A DNA stretch of 64,000 bases, from assembly GCA_024643255.1 (NCBI GenBank), contig JAHENF010000012.1, positions 1 through 64,000 on the forward strand, in the 5' to 3' direction. This document shows positions 8,507-17,378 of the stretch, piece by piece (the first letter of the stretch is position 1; every line of letters begins with the position of its first letter). The notes beneath the pieces were generated by a model. That model was not told the DNA's origin. It did not search any database and worked only from the letters and a program-made list of their open reading frames with translations. The position numbers were made by a program, and so were the translations under genes. This stretch comes from Ilumatobacteraceae bacterium. GTDB taxonomy: Bacteria; Actinomycetota; Acidimicrobiia; Acidimicrobiales; Ilumatobacteraceae.

Positions 8507-9175
8507 TCAGTCGCGGCGGCGGTCGCCGAAGGTGTTCCAGTGGGTGACGGCGCTCGCTGGTTTGCGCGGGGCGACGCCGAAGTTGCCTGCGGGTCGACCC
8601 ATCGGAATACAGGCGGCGATCTCGTAGCGCGGTGAGCCGTCGTCGTTCGCCGGCACGCCGAGGGCCGCGAGCGTCTCGGCGGCGTGGATCCGGATCACCG
8701 TCGTGAGCGACGTACCGATCCCCAGCGCGCGAGCGGCTACGCAGAAGTTCTGGACGGCCGGATAGACACTGCCGTCGAGTCGCCCGATGTCCATCGGCCC
8801 CTCGTCGTCCGACGGTGTCCAGGCGATGATCGGTTGCAGGAAGAACACGATCGCCGGCGCCTCCTGCACGTGGTCGGCGAGGTGGCGGCTGGCGGCCCTC
8901 GTCTTGCGCCACGACTCGGCGGCCGCCTCGTCGCGGAACGCGCTCGAGTCGGGCAACGTCTTCTCGTAGCGGTCGAACGATGCTCGGTACCACGTCGCGA
9001 TCTCTGCGCGCCGATCGGCGGCGGTCACCACCACGTACTGCTGCGGCTGCACGTTCCCGCCGCTCGGTGCCTGCTGTGCGGCACGCAGGCAGACGGCGAT
9101 CTCCTCGTCGGTGACAGGCTCGTCGGTGAACCGACGAATCGCCCGGGTGGTCATGATCGCGTCGAGTGCGTCCAT
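8507..9175 (-). CDS. Nitroreductase family protein
   Basis: FMN-dependent NAD(P)H oxidoreductase fold, 222 aa, normal for the family. TTRAIRRFTDEPV near the N terminus is the classic phosphate/FMN-binding start, followed by AAQQAPSGGNVQPQQYVVV. The C-terminal part AARALGIGTSLTTV matches the second conserved block. ATG at 9175 follows a TACGGT -10 (9182-9187) after 6 nt, hence leaderless. Members reduce nitro groups, quinones, enones or flavins; which one here cannot be said. It is separated from the P450 by the family B repeat array and probably forms its own transcript. Confidence 0.9.
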   Translation of the reverse strand: MDALDAIMTTRAIRRFTDEPVTDEEIAVCLRAAQQAPSGGNVQPQQYVVVTAADRRAEIATWYRASFDRYEKTLPDSSAFRDEAAAESWRKTRAASRHLADHVQEAPAIVFFLQPIIAWTPSDDEGPMDIGRLDGSVYPAVQNFCVAARALGIGTSLTTVIRIHAAETLAALGVPANDDGSPRYEIAACIPMGRPAGNFGVAPRKPASAVTHWNTFGDRRRD

Positions 9176-9197
9176 CCACCGACCGTACCCCCTCTCC

Positions 9198-9249
9198 CGT
9201 TTGAGGTGCACTTCCATTGGCCCGTCCCAACCGGAGTGCGCCACAAACG
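9198..9249. repeat. 52-nt element, family D (copy 1, diverged)
   Basis: Exactly 52 nt from CGTTTGAGG to GCCACAAACG, with the inner block TGGCCCGTCCCAACCGGAGTG. It matches the ends and the CCCAACC/GTCAACC core position of the 52-nt elements at 35766, 53217 and 53290. It fills the gap between the nitroreductase promoter and the end of the flavin monooxygenase gene. Confidence 0.7.
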
Positions 9250-9267
9250 TCGTTTTTCCTGGAGGGA

Positions 9268-10404
9268 TCAGAACATGGAGGTGTCGACGTCGACGCCCAG
9301 CAGCAGCTTGCCGATGGTCTCGTTCAACTTCGGTGCGGTCTGGATGTGCTGGGTCACGATGTGCGCATCGCGCAGGCAACGCCCGAGGACGCTCGCGTCG
9401 TAGACCGCGGTACCGCCCGCCAGCGTGAAGGCGGTGTCGGCCACCTCGGCACCCACGGAGGCGGCATGAGTCGCGGCCAGGCGGATGCCCGTGCGTACCG
9501 CCACCGACACCTCCCGACCGGCGAGCGCCGACTCCCACGCCGAGCCCAGCTCGTCGAACAGGAACGCCCGGGCGGCGCGCAGCTTGCCCTCGGCGCGCGC
9601 CAGCTCGACCTGCGTGAAGCCACTCTGCGCCAACGTCTTCGACGAATACTGCGGCTTCTTGCCCTGGGCGAGATCGACCAGTTCGTCGAGCGCACGTCGA
9701 GCAACACCCAGCCCGACCGCCGACACCCCGGCCGCGAGCAACGTGAAGTTCGGGAACATCGACAACGGCGTCGTCACGACCGGTCGGGTCACGCCCGGCT
9801 GGATCGTGCGCTGCGCGGGCGCGAATGCTCCACTTACGGAGTAGTCGAGCGAGCCGGAACCCCGCATCCCCGTCGTGTACCACGTGTCGTGGAATGTCAC
9901 CGCCGACTGCGGAAACCAGCACAGTCGAAACGTGCCGTCGTCGCACAGAGCCCCACCGAGGATCCAGCGGCTGTGCTGCGTCCCGCTCCCCCACGCCCAC
10001 CGCCCGGTGACCGCGAAGCCGTCGACCCCGTCCACCGCGGTCGACACGCCCTTGCCGTTCGGAGCGAACACCCCGCCGGTGATCGACGTCGGGTCGCCGT
10101 AGATCTCCCGAGCCGCATCGGCCGGGAGAAACGCCGCCATCGACGACGTCGTCGACGCGATCATCGTGCACCAGCCCGCCCCGCCATCGGCATGGGCGAC
10201 CGTGGCGATCGCCTCGACCATCGTGGCCGGATCGACTTCGGGCCCGCCGTACACCTGCGGGACGCACATCCGCAGCAGGCCGGCGTCGGCGAGCGCCTTC
10301 ACGGTCGGCAGCGGAAGGCGACGAAGCCGCTCACCGTCGTCGGCGTGGGCCTCGACCAGTTCTGCGAGGTCGCGTGCAGCTTCGACGATCGATGCGGTCC
10401 CCAT
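9268..10404 (-). CDS. Flavin-dependent monooxygenase, HsaA/DszC/HpaB-like
   Basis: 378-aa protein of the acyl-CoA-dehydrogenase fold with the type-2 C-terminal domain seen in HsaA, DszC and related two-component monooxygenases. These use reduced flavin from a partner reductase to hydroxylate aromatic or steroid-derived phenols. Seen: helical N-terminal domain (ARDLAELVEAHA...), the middle beta-domain with TGRWAWGSGTQHSRW, and the C-terminal helices ending GKLLLGVDVDTSMF. ATG at 10404 is 6 nt after TACAGT (10411-10416). A flavin reductase-like gene (6399) and a nitroreductase lie nearby on the same strand and could be the reductase partner; that is inference. Confidence 0.8.
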   Translation of the reverse strand: MGTASIVEAARDLAELVEAHADDGERLRRLPLPTVKALADAGLLRMCVPQVYGGPEVDPATMVEAIATVAHADGGAGWCTMIASTTSSMAAFLPADAAREIYGDPTSITGGVFAPNGKGVSTAVDGVDGFAVTGRWAWGSGTQHSRWILGGALCDDGTFRLCWFPQSAVTFHDTWYTTGMRGSGSLDYSVSGAFAPAQRTIQPGVTRPVVTTPLSMFPNFTLLAAGVSAVGLGVARRALDELVDLAQGKKPQYSSKTLAQSGFTQVELARAEGKLRAARAFLFDELGSAWESALAGREVSVAVRTGIRLAATHAASVGAEVADTAFTLAGGTAVYDASVLGRCLRDAHIVTQHIQTAPKLNETIGKLLLGVDVDTSMF

Positions 10405-10438
10405 GTCGCGACTGTAGGTCGAAGCGACCTCACCGGAT

Positions 10439-10978
10439 TCAGGCCGGAGCGGACCGGACGTCCCAGAGATGGTGGACCGGGTCGTGGACCAGGTACCGGG
10501 CGAACGACTCGACCGTGAACCGGGCGCCGTCGCTGCGCCGTCCGGGACGCCGCCAGTCGTCGCCGGACACGTCGTCGAACGAGGCGGCCAGGATCGTGGC
10601 TGCGTCCACCAGTTCGCCAGCGACGGCCACGGGGTCCTGTTCGTCGTACCGTTCGGCGATCGCCGTTTCGTCCTGATCCCAGTTCGGGTACATCGGGTCG
10701 TCGGTGTCGAGCATGAGCCGGAGCCGCCGTTCGTAGAGCCGGTACACGTCTCGGACGTGGGCCCCGTACTCGAGGGTCGACCAGCGGTCCGGTCGGGCAC
10801 GGACCCGCACCGATGCGTCGCCCCCACCCAGCAGGAGCCGCCACTGCTCCGCGTTGGCACGGATCATCGCCGCGATGTCCGCCGTCTCGATCGATCGCGC
10901 ATCGAACCCGCATTCCACGCACGTGCGCTCCAGGACCCAGGTCCAGTCCTTGTCGTCCGGAACGATGTCGGTGGCCAT
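10439..10978 (-). CDS. DinB-like putative metal-binding protein
   Basis: 179-aa protein with the four-helix DinB/YfiT-type look. GAHVRDVYRLYERRL early on and YLVHDPVHHLWDV near the C terminus supply the expected histidines for a metal site. Family members include mycothiol- and bacillithiol-dependent transferases, but many have unknown roles. ATG at 10978 is 6 nt after CAGAAT (10985-10990). It shares a 68-bp divergent promoter region with the LLM gene at 11047. Function beyond the fold is not claimed. Confidence 0.7.
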   Translation of the reverse strand: MATDIVPDDKDWTWVLERTCVECGFDARSIETADIAAMIRANAEQWRLLLGGGDASVRVRARPDRWSTLEYGAHVRDVYRLYERRLRLMLDTDDPMYPNWDQDETAIAERYDEQDPVAVAGELVDAATILAASFDDVSGDDWRRPGRRSDGARFTVESFARYLVHDPVHHLWDVRSAPA

Positions 10979-11046
10979 CGCCAGATTCTGGTCGAGCAGC
11001 ACCGCTCGGTGCGCACGGGTTCGCCAGGTGGTCTACGGTCAGTGTT
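10979..11046. promoter_or_regulatory. Divergent leaderless promoters
   Basis: Minus-strand -10 CAGAAT at 10985-10990 serves the DinB-like gene (start 10978). Plus-strand -10 TACGGT at 11034-11039 serves the LLM gene (start 11047). Both sit 6-7 nt from the start codons, implying that transcription begins at or next to the start codon. Confidence 0.65.
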
Positions 11047-11844
11047 GTGAAGTTCGGCTTCGTGGTCCCCTGGGGCGACGCCGACGATGTCGGTGACCTC
11101 GCCGCTGCTGCCGAGGACGCGGGCTGGGACGGCTTGTTCGTGTGGGAGCCGGTGTGGGGCGTCGATGCGTGGATCTCGCTGGGGCTCGCCGCCGTGCGCA
11201 CTTCGAAGATCCGCCTCGGCACACTGCTCACCCCGCCGTCGCGTCGGCGGCCGTGGGAACTCGCGAGTCAGGTGGCGACGGTGGATCGTCTCTCGAACGG
11301 GCGCGTGACGCTGTCGGTCGGCCTGGGCGCCATCGACTCCGGGTTCGAAACGTTCGGCGAGGAATGCGACCGACGGGTGCGCGCCGAGCTGATGGACGAG
11401 TGCCTCGACGTCGCGTGCGGGCTGTGGGGTGGCCAACCGTTCACCTACGACGGCACGCACTATCAGGTGGCCGCGACGGAGTTTCCGACGATCGGCAACA
11501 TCGTGCAGGAGCCGCGGGTCCCGATCTGGTGCGTCGCTGCACTCGGACGCGAGAAGTCGGTCGCGCGGGCACTGCGGTGGGACGGCATGATCCCCCAGGT
11601 GCTCGACGACGGGACCGTGCGCCAACCACACCTCGACGAGATCGCCGCCCTGCGAGCCTCCGTTGCCGAAGGCTACGACATCGTCGTCGAGGGCACGACG
11701 ACGGAACACTCCCCCGCTGCGTATGCGGACGCCGGCGCCACGTGGTGGATCGAGTCGATGTGGGACGCCATGGCCGAGCACTCTCCCGTCACTGCCGCCT
11801 ACGACCGGCTGATGCAGGGACCACCCGCTGACTCGACCGGCTGA
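11047..11844 (+). CDS. LLM-class flavin-dependent oxidoreductase
   Basis: TIM-barrel luciferase-like monooxygenase family protein (265 aa), probably using FMN or F420. The N-terminal VKFGFVVPWGDADD strand, the VRTSKIRLGTLLTP and QVATVDRLSNGRVTLSVGLG blocks are typical. It is at the short end for the family, but no break is visible. GTG at 11047 lies 7 nt after TACGGT (11034-11039). The next gene (FadD, 11883) has its own -10, so the two are probably separate transcripts. Substrate unknown. Confidence 0.82.
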   Translation: MKFGFVVPWGDADDVGDLAAAAEDAGWDGLFVWEPVWGVDAWISLGLAAVRTSKIRLGTLLTPPSRRRPWELASQVATVDRLSNGRVTLSVGLGAIDSGFETFGEECDRRVRAELMDECLDVACGLWGGQPFTYDGTHYQVAATEFPTIGNIVQEPRVPIWCVAALGREKSVARALRWDGMIPQVLDDGTVRQPHLDEIAALRASVAEGYDIVVEGTTTEHSPAAYADAGATWWIESMWDAMAEHSPVTAAYDRLMQGPPADSTG

Positions 11845-11882
11845 GTCGGTCGACCGATCCGCTCACCGCTACCGTCGACCTC

Positions 11883-13505
11883 GTGACGACGACCGAGACC
11901 GGCTGGAACTTCGCTGACCTGTGGGAGACCGTGGCGACGCGCATCCCCGAGGCACTCGCTCAGCAGCAGGGCCACCGAACCCACACCTGGGCCGACTTCA
12001 ATCGACGCTCGAACGGTGTCGCCCGTGCGCTCCTGCGGCCCGATTCCGCCGAACAGGACAAGGTCGCGCAGTACCTCTACAACTCACCGGAGTACCTCGA
12101 GTCGATCTTCGCCGCGTTCAAGGTCGGCTTCGCCGTCGTCAACACCAACTACCGGTACGCGGCCGACGAGCTGGTGTACCTGTGGGACAACGCCGACGCC
12201 ACCGCGGTCGTGTTCCACGGCGCGTTCGCCGACCAGTGCGACGCCGTGCGCGATCGCGTCCCCAAGGTCACCTTGTGGCTGTGGGTCGACGATGGTTCTG
12301 GTCCGTGCCCCGAATGGGCGATGCCCTACGAGGACGCGGCCGCCGCCGGCACCGACGACGACGTCCGGGCGCCGTGGGGGCGATCCGGCGACCACCTGCT
12401 CTTGTTGTACACCGGTGGTACCACCGGCATGCCCAAGGGCGTGATGTGGCGCCAGGACGACCTGTTCGGCGTGCTCGACGCGAACAACAAGAAGCGCATG
12501 CCACCGGAACAGGACCTCGACGCGGTCGCCGAGCGGATCGCCAAGCCCGGACCGCGCAACATGCCCGCAGCGCCACTGATGCACGGCACGGGCCTGTTCA
12601 ACGCACTGAGCAATCTGATGATCGGTGGATCGATCACCACGATGGAGGGCCGCCACTTCAGCGCCGAGGAGTTCCTCGACGACGTGCAACACCACGGGAT
12701 CAACTCCACCTCGATCGTCGGCGACGCATTCGCCAAGCCGATCCTGCGCGCGCTCGATGCCGAACCCGACCGATGGGACATCTCGACCCTGCGAGTGATC
12801 GTGTCGTCCGGCGTGATGTGGTCGAAGGAGACCAAGGAGGGCCTCCTGCGACACAACCCGCGCCTGATCATGGTCGACTCGCTCGGATCCAGCGAGGCGA
12901 TCGGTATGGCGACGAACACCACGACGTCGGAGTCGAGCGGCGAAACCGCGAAGTTCGAACTCGGCACGTCGACGCGCGTCGTCACCGACGACGGACGAGA
13001 TGTCGCACCCGGCTCTGGCGAACTCGGCCGCGTCGCCCTGCGGGGCCGCACCCCGATCGGCTACTACAAGGACGAGGCCAAGTCGGCGCAGACGTTCGTC
13101 GTCATCGACGGCGAGCGGTACTCGATCCCCGGCGACTACGCCACCGTCGAAGCCGACGGCACGGTCACCCTGCTCGGCCGCGGCAGCCAGTGCATCAACA
13201 CCGGCGGCGAGAAGGTGTACCCGGAGGAGGTCGAGGAGTGCCTGAAGCTGCACCCCTCGGTCGCTGATGCGGCGGTGGTCGGGGTGCCCGACGAGAAGTG
13301 GGGCGAGGCGATCACCGCGCTCGTCGAACCACATGCGGGCGACCAGGTCGACAGCGCCGCACTGATCGCGCACGTCAAGTCACGGCTCGCGGCATACAAG
13401 GCGCCGAAACGCATCGTCGCCGTCTCGTCGATCGGGCGCGCAGCAAACGGGAAGCTCGACTACAAGAAGCTGCGGTCCGACGCCATCGCCGACGCCACTG
13501 TCTAG
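11883..13505 (+). CDS. Acyl-CoA synthetase (FadD-like)
   Basis: AMP-forming acid:CoA ligase, 540 aa. It carries LLYTGGTTGMPKGVMW (AMP loop), the GSSEAIGM adenylate region and the C-terminal region NGKLDYKKLR with the catalytic lysine. GTG at 11883 is 7 nt after TACCGT (11870-11875). Its composition resembles actinobacterial FadD enzymes that activate fatty acids or steroid side chains, but the substrate is not visible. Its TAG stop (13503-13505) is also the first half of the -10 box of the next gene. Confidence 0.9.
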   Translation: MTTTETGWNFADLWETVATRIPEALAQQQGHRTHTWADFNRRSNGVARALLRPDSAEQDKVAQYLYNSPEYLESIFAAFKVGFAVVNTNYRYAADELVYLWDNADATAVVFHGAFADQCDAVRDRVPKVTLWLWVDDGSGPCPEWAMPYEDAAAAGTDDDVRAPWGRSGDHLLLLYTGGTTGMPKGVMWRQDDLFGVLDANNKKRMPPEQDLDAVAERIAKPGPRNMPAAPLMHGTGLFNALSNLMIGGSITTMEGRHFSAEEFLDDVQHHGINSTSIVGDAFAKPILRALDAEPDRWDISTLRVIVSSGVMWSKETKEGLLRHNPRLIMVDSLGSSEAIGMATNTTTSESSGETAKFELGTSTRVVTDDGRDVAPGSGELGRVALRGRTPIGYYKDEAKSAQTFVVIDGERYSIPGDYATVEADGTVTLLGRGSQCINTGGEKVYPEEVEECLKLHPSVADAAVVGVPDEKWGEAITALVEPHAGDQVDSAALIAHVKSRLAAYKAPKRIVAVSSIGRAANGKLDYKKLRSDAIADATV

Positions 13506-13515
13506 TCTTGGCCAG

Positions 13516-14235
13516 GTGACCGGGGCGGAGTTCGACTGGCGAGTGTTCGAGGGTGTGCTGTTCGACCTCGACGGCGTGATCACACCGACGGCCGTCATCC
13601 ACGAGCATGCGTGGGGCGACCTGTTCGCCGACTACGACTACACCGACGCCGACTACCTCCGCTACATCGACGGCAAACCCCGGTACGACGGCGTCCGTTC
13701 GTTTCTCGCATCGCGCGGCGTCACCCTCCCTGACGGATCGCCCGACGACGCCTCCGGTACCGACACGGTGTGCGCGCTCGGCAACCGCAAGAACAACCTG
13801 TTCAACACGATCCTCGAGCGTGACGGGATCGAGCCGTACCCCGGATCGGCCGCGACGCTCGACCTCCTCGAAGGCTGTGGCATCCCAGCGGCGATCGTGT
13901 CGTCGTCGAAGAATGCACGCACCGTCCTCGATGCCTCCGGCCTCGGGGCGCGATTCGACGTCGTCGTCGACGGGACGGTCGCCGCCGAGCAGCAAATCGC
14001 CGGGAAGCCCGGCCCGGACATGTTCACCTTCGCCGCCGAGCAACTCGGCGTGACCCCGGGGCGATCCGTCGTCGTCGAGGATGCGGTCTCAGGTGTCGCC
14101 GCCGGCGCGGCCGGAGCGTTCGCCGTCGTGATCGGCGTCGATCGCGGTGCGGGTCACGAAAGCCTGCTCGAGCACGGAGCGACATTCGTCGTCGACGACC
14201 TCGCCGAGCTTCTTCCCGCCGGAGCGCGCTGGTGA
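13516..14235 (+). CDS. HAD-family beta-phosphoglucomutase-like phosphatase
   Basis: 239-aa HAD hydrolase with motif I FDLDGVIT (nucleophile Asp17, acid/base Asp19), a helical cap, motif II in IVSSSKN, a motif III lysine (AGKPGPDMF) and motif IV VEDAVSGV. This arrangement is that of beta-phosphoglucomutase, which turns beta-glucose-1-phosphate into glucose-6-phosphate. The next gene encodes a GH65 phosphorylase, whose product is beta-glucose-1-phosphate, and the two overlap by GTGA. That makes the pgmB-type assignment likely. GTG at 13516 is 7 nt after TAGTCT (13503-13508), a -10 that overlaps the stop of the upstream fadD. Confidence 0.85.
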   Translation: MTGAEFDWRVFEGVLFDLDGVITPTAVIHEHAWGDLFADYDYTDADYLRYIDGKPRYDGVRSFLASRGVTLPDGSPDDASGTDTVCALGNRKNNLFNTILERDGIEPYPGSAATLDLLEGCGIPAAIVSSSKNARTVLDASGLGARFDVVVDGTVAAEQQIAGKPGPDMFTFAAEQLGVTPGRSVVVEDAVSGVAAGAAGAFAVVIGVDRGAGHESLLEHGATFVVDDLAELLPAGARW

Positions 14236-16604
14236 ACCGGCACCAGCTCCCCACCGGACTCCCCGAATACCGCTTCCCGGTCGACCCGTGGCGGCTCGTC
14301 GAACGCGTCTATTCGAACGACGACCTCGGACTCACCGAGACGTTGTTCGCGCTCGGCAACGGCTACATCGGCATGCGCGCCAACCCCGAGGAGGGACGCG
14401 AAGCGCACAGCCACGGGACCTACCTCAACGGCTTCCACGAGACGTGGCCGATCATGCACGCCGAGGACGCCTTCGGCTTCGCCAAGACCGGCCAGACCAT
14501 CGTCAACGTGCCCGACGCCAAGCTGATGAAGCTCTACATCGACGACGAGCCACTGCTGCTCGCCTCCGCCGATCTCGACAGCTACGAGCGCTCGGTCGAC
14601 TTCCGCAACGGTGTTCTCACCCGCGACATGATCTGGCGCACCCCCGCCGGTAAACGGGTCCGCGTGTCGTCACAACGGATGGTCAGCTTCCAGCACCGCC
14701 ACCTCGCCGTCATGACGCTCGAGGTGACGCTGCTCGATGCCGCGGCACCAGTGGTGATCTCGTCGCAGCTGCTCAACCGTCAGGACGGCGAGGACGAATA
14801 CCACGTCCGCTCGGCCGCACTGGGCGAGGGCAAGGATCCGCGCCGGGCACGAAAGTTCGACCATCGAGTGTTACAGCCGCGCCTGCAACACGAACGCGAC
14901 AACGAAATCGTCCTCGGTTACCGCTGCGCGAATAGCGAGATGACCCTGGCGTGCGGCACCCGTCACCGCATCGAGACGTCGTGTCACGCCGAGATCGTCA
15001 CCGACGTGGGCGTCGATCTCGCCAAGACGGTGTTCACGGTGCGCGCCACACCAGGCGACCCGATCAAGATCACCAAGCTCGTCTCCTACCACTCGTCGAA
15101 CGGTGTACCGGTCCAGGAACTCGCCGATCGATGCACCCGCACCCTCCAACGCGCGGAGACCGAAGGCAACGACCAGTTGCTGCTCGAACAGCGCGAATGG
15201 CTCGACGAGTTCTGGACGAACGCCGACATCGAACTCCGAGGCGACCACCAGGCCCAACAGGCGCTGCGGTGGAACCTGTTCCAGCTCGCCCAGGCCTCGG
15301 CGCGCACGCAGGAGCAGGGCATCGCCGCCAAGGGCGTCACCGGGGGCGGCTACGACGGGCACTACTTCTGGGACACCGAGGTGTACGTCGCCCCGTTCCT
15401 CGCGTACACAATGCCCGAGGCCGCCCGCAAGATCGTCCGCTTCCGATGGAAGATGCTCGACGCCGCCCGCCAACGCGCCCGCGAGATGAGCCAGGCCGGA
15501 GCGTTGTATCCCTGGCGGACGATCAACGGTGAGGAGGCGTCGGCCTACTACGCCGCGGGCACCGCCCAGTACCACATCAACGCCGCCGTCGTCCTCGCGA
15601 TGCGCCGGTACCTCGAGGCATCCGGCGATATCGAGTTCATGTCCCACGAAGGCGCGGAGGTCCTCGTGGAAACCGCCCGCCTGTGGGTCGACCTCGGCTT
15701 CTACTCGAGCAACGGTTCTCAGACGTTCCACATCCACCGGGTCACCGGCCCCGACGAGTACACGACGGTCGTCAACGACAACTTCTACACGAACGTGATG
15801 GCGAGGTTCAATCTGCGCTACGCGGCGCGGACCGTGCGGTTCCTGGCGAGTTGGAACCCCGAGGCGTTCGCTCAGCTCTGCCGGGCGACAGACCTCGACG
15901 TCGGCGAACTCGACGACTGGGATGCAGCAGCCGACGCCATGTTCGTCCCCACCGACGAAGAACTCGGCATCAACCCCCAGGACTCGGAGTTCCTCGATCT
16001 CGAACCATGGGACTGGGAGACCACACCGCCGGAGCACTACCCGCTCCTCCTGCACTACCACCCACTGGTGATCTATCGCCATCAGGTGCTCAAGCAGGCC
16101 GACGTCGTGCTCGCCATGTACTTGCGATCCGAGCGGTTCCCGGTCGAGCAGAAGCGGCGCAACTTCGACTATTACGACCCGATCACCACGGGCGACTCGT
16201 CGCTGTCGGCATGCGTCCAGGCGGTCGTGGCAGCCGAGGTCGGCTACGAGGAAGTGGCGCTCGAGTACTTCACCCGTTCGCTGTACCTCGATCTGTGCGA
16301 CTCGCACGGCAACACCGCCGACGGCGTGCACGTCGCGTCAGCCGGCGGGGTCTGGGCCGGGATCGTGCACGGCTTCGCTGGAATGGTCGAACAGGGGGAC
16401 CACATCGAGTTCTCCCCCCGTCTTCCCAGCGCGTGGGAGGGCGTGACCTTCCATCTGCTGCGCCACGGCTCACGCATGCGCATCGACCTCGACATCGACG
16501 GCCTCACGCTGACGGTGCTGACCGGCTCCGGCGTTCCGCTCAAGCACAACGACGAATCCCTCCTGGTCACGGTCGACGAGCCCTACCGAATCCTTCGGGA
16601 CTGA
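14232..16604 (+). CDS. Glycoside hydrolase family 65 disaccharide phosphorylase
   Basis: 790-aa enzyme of the maltose/trehalose/kojibiose phosphorylase family, which splits a disaccharide with phosphate into glucose and beta-glucose-1-phosphate. Domains in order: N-terminal beta-sandwich (about 1-270), linker, (alpha/alpha)6 barrel, small C-terminal sheets. GPDEYTTVVNDNFYTN carries the expected general acid Glu509. GTG at 14232 overlaps the HAD stop by 4 nt, so translation is coupled and the pair forms a disaccharide-to-glucose-6-phosphate route. Which disaccharide (trehalose, maltose, kojibiose, nigerose) cannot be told. No sugar transporter is next to it, which suggests an intracellular substrate such as trehalose. 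Confidence 0.92.
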   Translation: MNRHQLPTGLPEYRFPVDPWRLVERVYSNDDLGLTETLFALGNGYIGMRANPEEGREAHSHGTYLNGFHETWPIMHAEDAFGFAKTGQTIVNVPDAKLMKLYIDDEPLLLASADLDSYERSVDFRNGVLTRDMIWRTPAGKRVRVSSQRMVSFQHRHLAVMTLEVTLLDAAAPVVISSQLLNRQDGEDEYHVRSAALGEGKDPRRARKFDHRVLQPRLQHERDNEIVLGYRCANSEMTLACGTRHRIETSCHAEIVTDVGVDLAKTVFTVRATPGDPIKITKLVSYHSSNGVPVQELADRCTRTLQRAETEGNDQLLLEQREWLDEFWTNADIELRGDHQAQQALRWNLFQLAQASARTQEQGIAAKGVTGGGYDGHYFWDTEVYVAPFLAYTMPEAARKIVRFRWKMLDAARQRAREMSQAGALYPWRTINGEEASAYYAAGTAQYHINAAVVLAMRRYLEASGDIEFMSHEGAEVLVETARLWVDLGFYSSNGSQTFHIHRVTGPDEYTTVVNDNFYTNVMARFNLRYAARTVRFLASWNPEAFAQLCRATDLDVGELDDWDAAADAMFVPTDEELGINPQDSEFLDLEPWDWETTPPEHYPLLLHYHPLVIYRHQVLKQADVVLAMYLRSERFPVEQKRRNFDYYDPITTGDSSLSACVQAVVAAEVGYEEVALEYFTRSLYLDLCDSHGNTADGVHVASAGGVWAGIVHGFAGMVEQGDHIEFSPRLPSAWEGVTFHLLRHGSRMRIDLDIDGLTLTVLTGSGVPLKHNDESLLVTVDEPYRILRD

Positions 16605-16632
16605 CACCACGCCGGCTGAGTACCGTCGGCGC

Positions 16633-17364
16633 GTGGCTCAGAACATCTACGACGACGAGGCATTCTTCAGCGGTTACTCGGCATTGCCACGTTCGGTCAC
16701 GGGTCTCGACGCCGCGCCCGAGTGGCCGACCCTGCGAGCGATGCTCGGGCCGTTGCACGGTCGTCGAGTCATCGACCTCGGATCCGGGTTCGGCTGGTTC
16801 TGCCGCTGGGCGGCCGGCGAAGGAGCGACCGCCGTGCACGGTGTCGACCTCTCCGACCGGATGCTGGCACGGGCCCGCACCGCAACCTCCGACGACCGAA
16901 TCACCTATGAGCGCGCCGACCTCGACGAGATCGAACTGGCGCCGGCGGCCTACGACGTCGCGTTCAGCTCGCTCACGCTGCACTACGTCGCCGACGTCGA
17001 ACGCCTGGCGGCTCAGGTCGCACGTTGTCTGGTCGAAGGCGGAACCTTCGTGTTCTCGATCGAGCACCCGATCTTCACAGCCCCCTCCTCGCCACGCTTC
17101 GTCGCCGACGAGTACGGGGCGGCCTGGCGACTCGACCGATATCTCGATCAGGGGCCACGGACGACCGACTGGCTCGCTCCGGGGGTGATCAAGCAACACC
17201 GAACGATCGCGGCGTACATCATGGCGCTCCGGCACGCCGATCTCGACGTCACCGAACTCGTGGAGTGGGGCCCGAGCCCGGACCAGATCGCAGAACATCC
17301 CGACTGGGCGGTCGAGACCGAACGGCCACCGTTCCTGCTCGTCGCGGCCCGGCGCCGAGTGTGA
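16633..17364 (+). CDS. Class I SAM-dependent methyltransferase
   Basis: 243-aa Rossmann-fold methyltransferase. VIDLGSGFGWFCRWA is motif I (SAM glycine loop), GVDLSDRML follows as the acidic loop, and FSSLTLHYVADVE is the motif IV region. It resembles the UbiE/methyltransferase-11 group with no distinctive substrate domain. GTG at 16633 is 6 nt after TACCGT (16621-16626). The following SDR begins at or just after its stop, so the pair may be co-transcribed. Substrate unknown. Confidence 0.85.
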   Translation: MAQNIYDDEAFFSGYSALPRSVTGLDAAPEWPTLRAMLGPLHGRRVIDLGSGFGWFCRWAAGEGATAVHGVDLSDRMLARARTATSDDRITYERADLDEIELAPAAYDVAFSSLTLHYVADVERLAAQVARCLVEGGTFVFSIEHPIFTAPSSPRFVADEYGAAWRLDRYLDQGPRTTDWLAPGVIKQHRTIAAYIMALRHADLDVTELVEWGPSPDQIAEHPDWAVETERPPFLLVAARRRV

Positions 17365-17378
17365 CAGCATCTCAGATC

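Noticed and set aside
9268-10860. Longer version of the flavin monooxygenase starting near 10860
   Set aside because: The extra part overlaps the DinB-like gene in another frame, and ATG 10404 has a TACAGT box 6 nt upstream.
14871-16331. Long open frame antisense to the GH65 gene (about 490 codons)
   Set aside because: High GC leaves opposite-strand frames open. The GH65 protein has full family motifs, whereas the antisense frame has none and no promoter or ribosome site.
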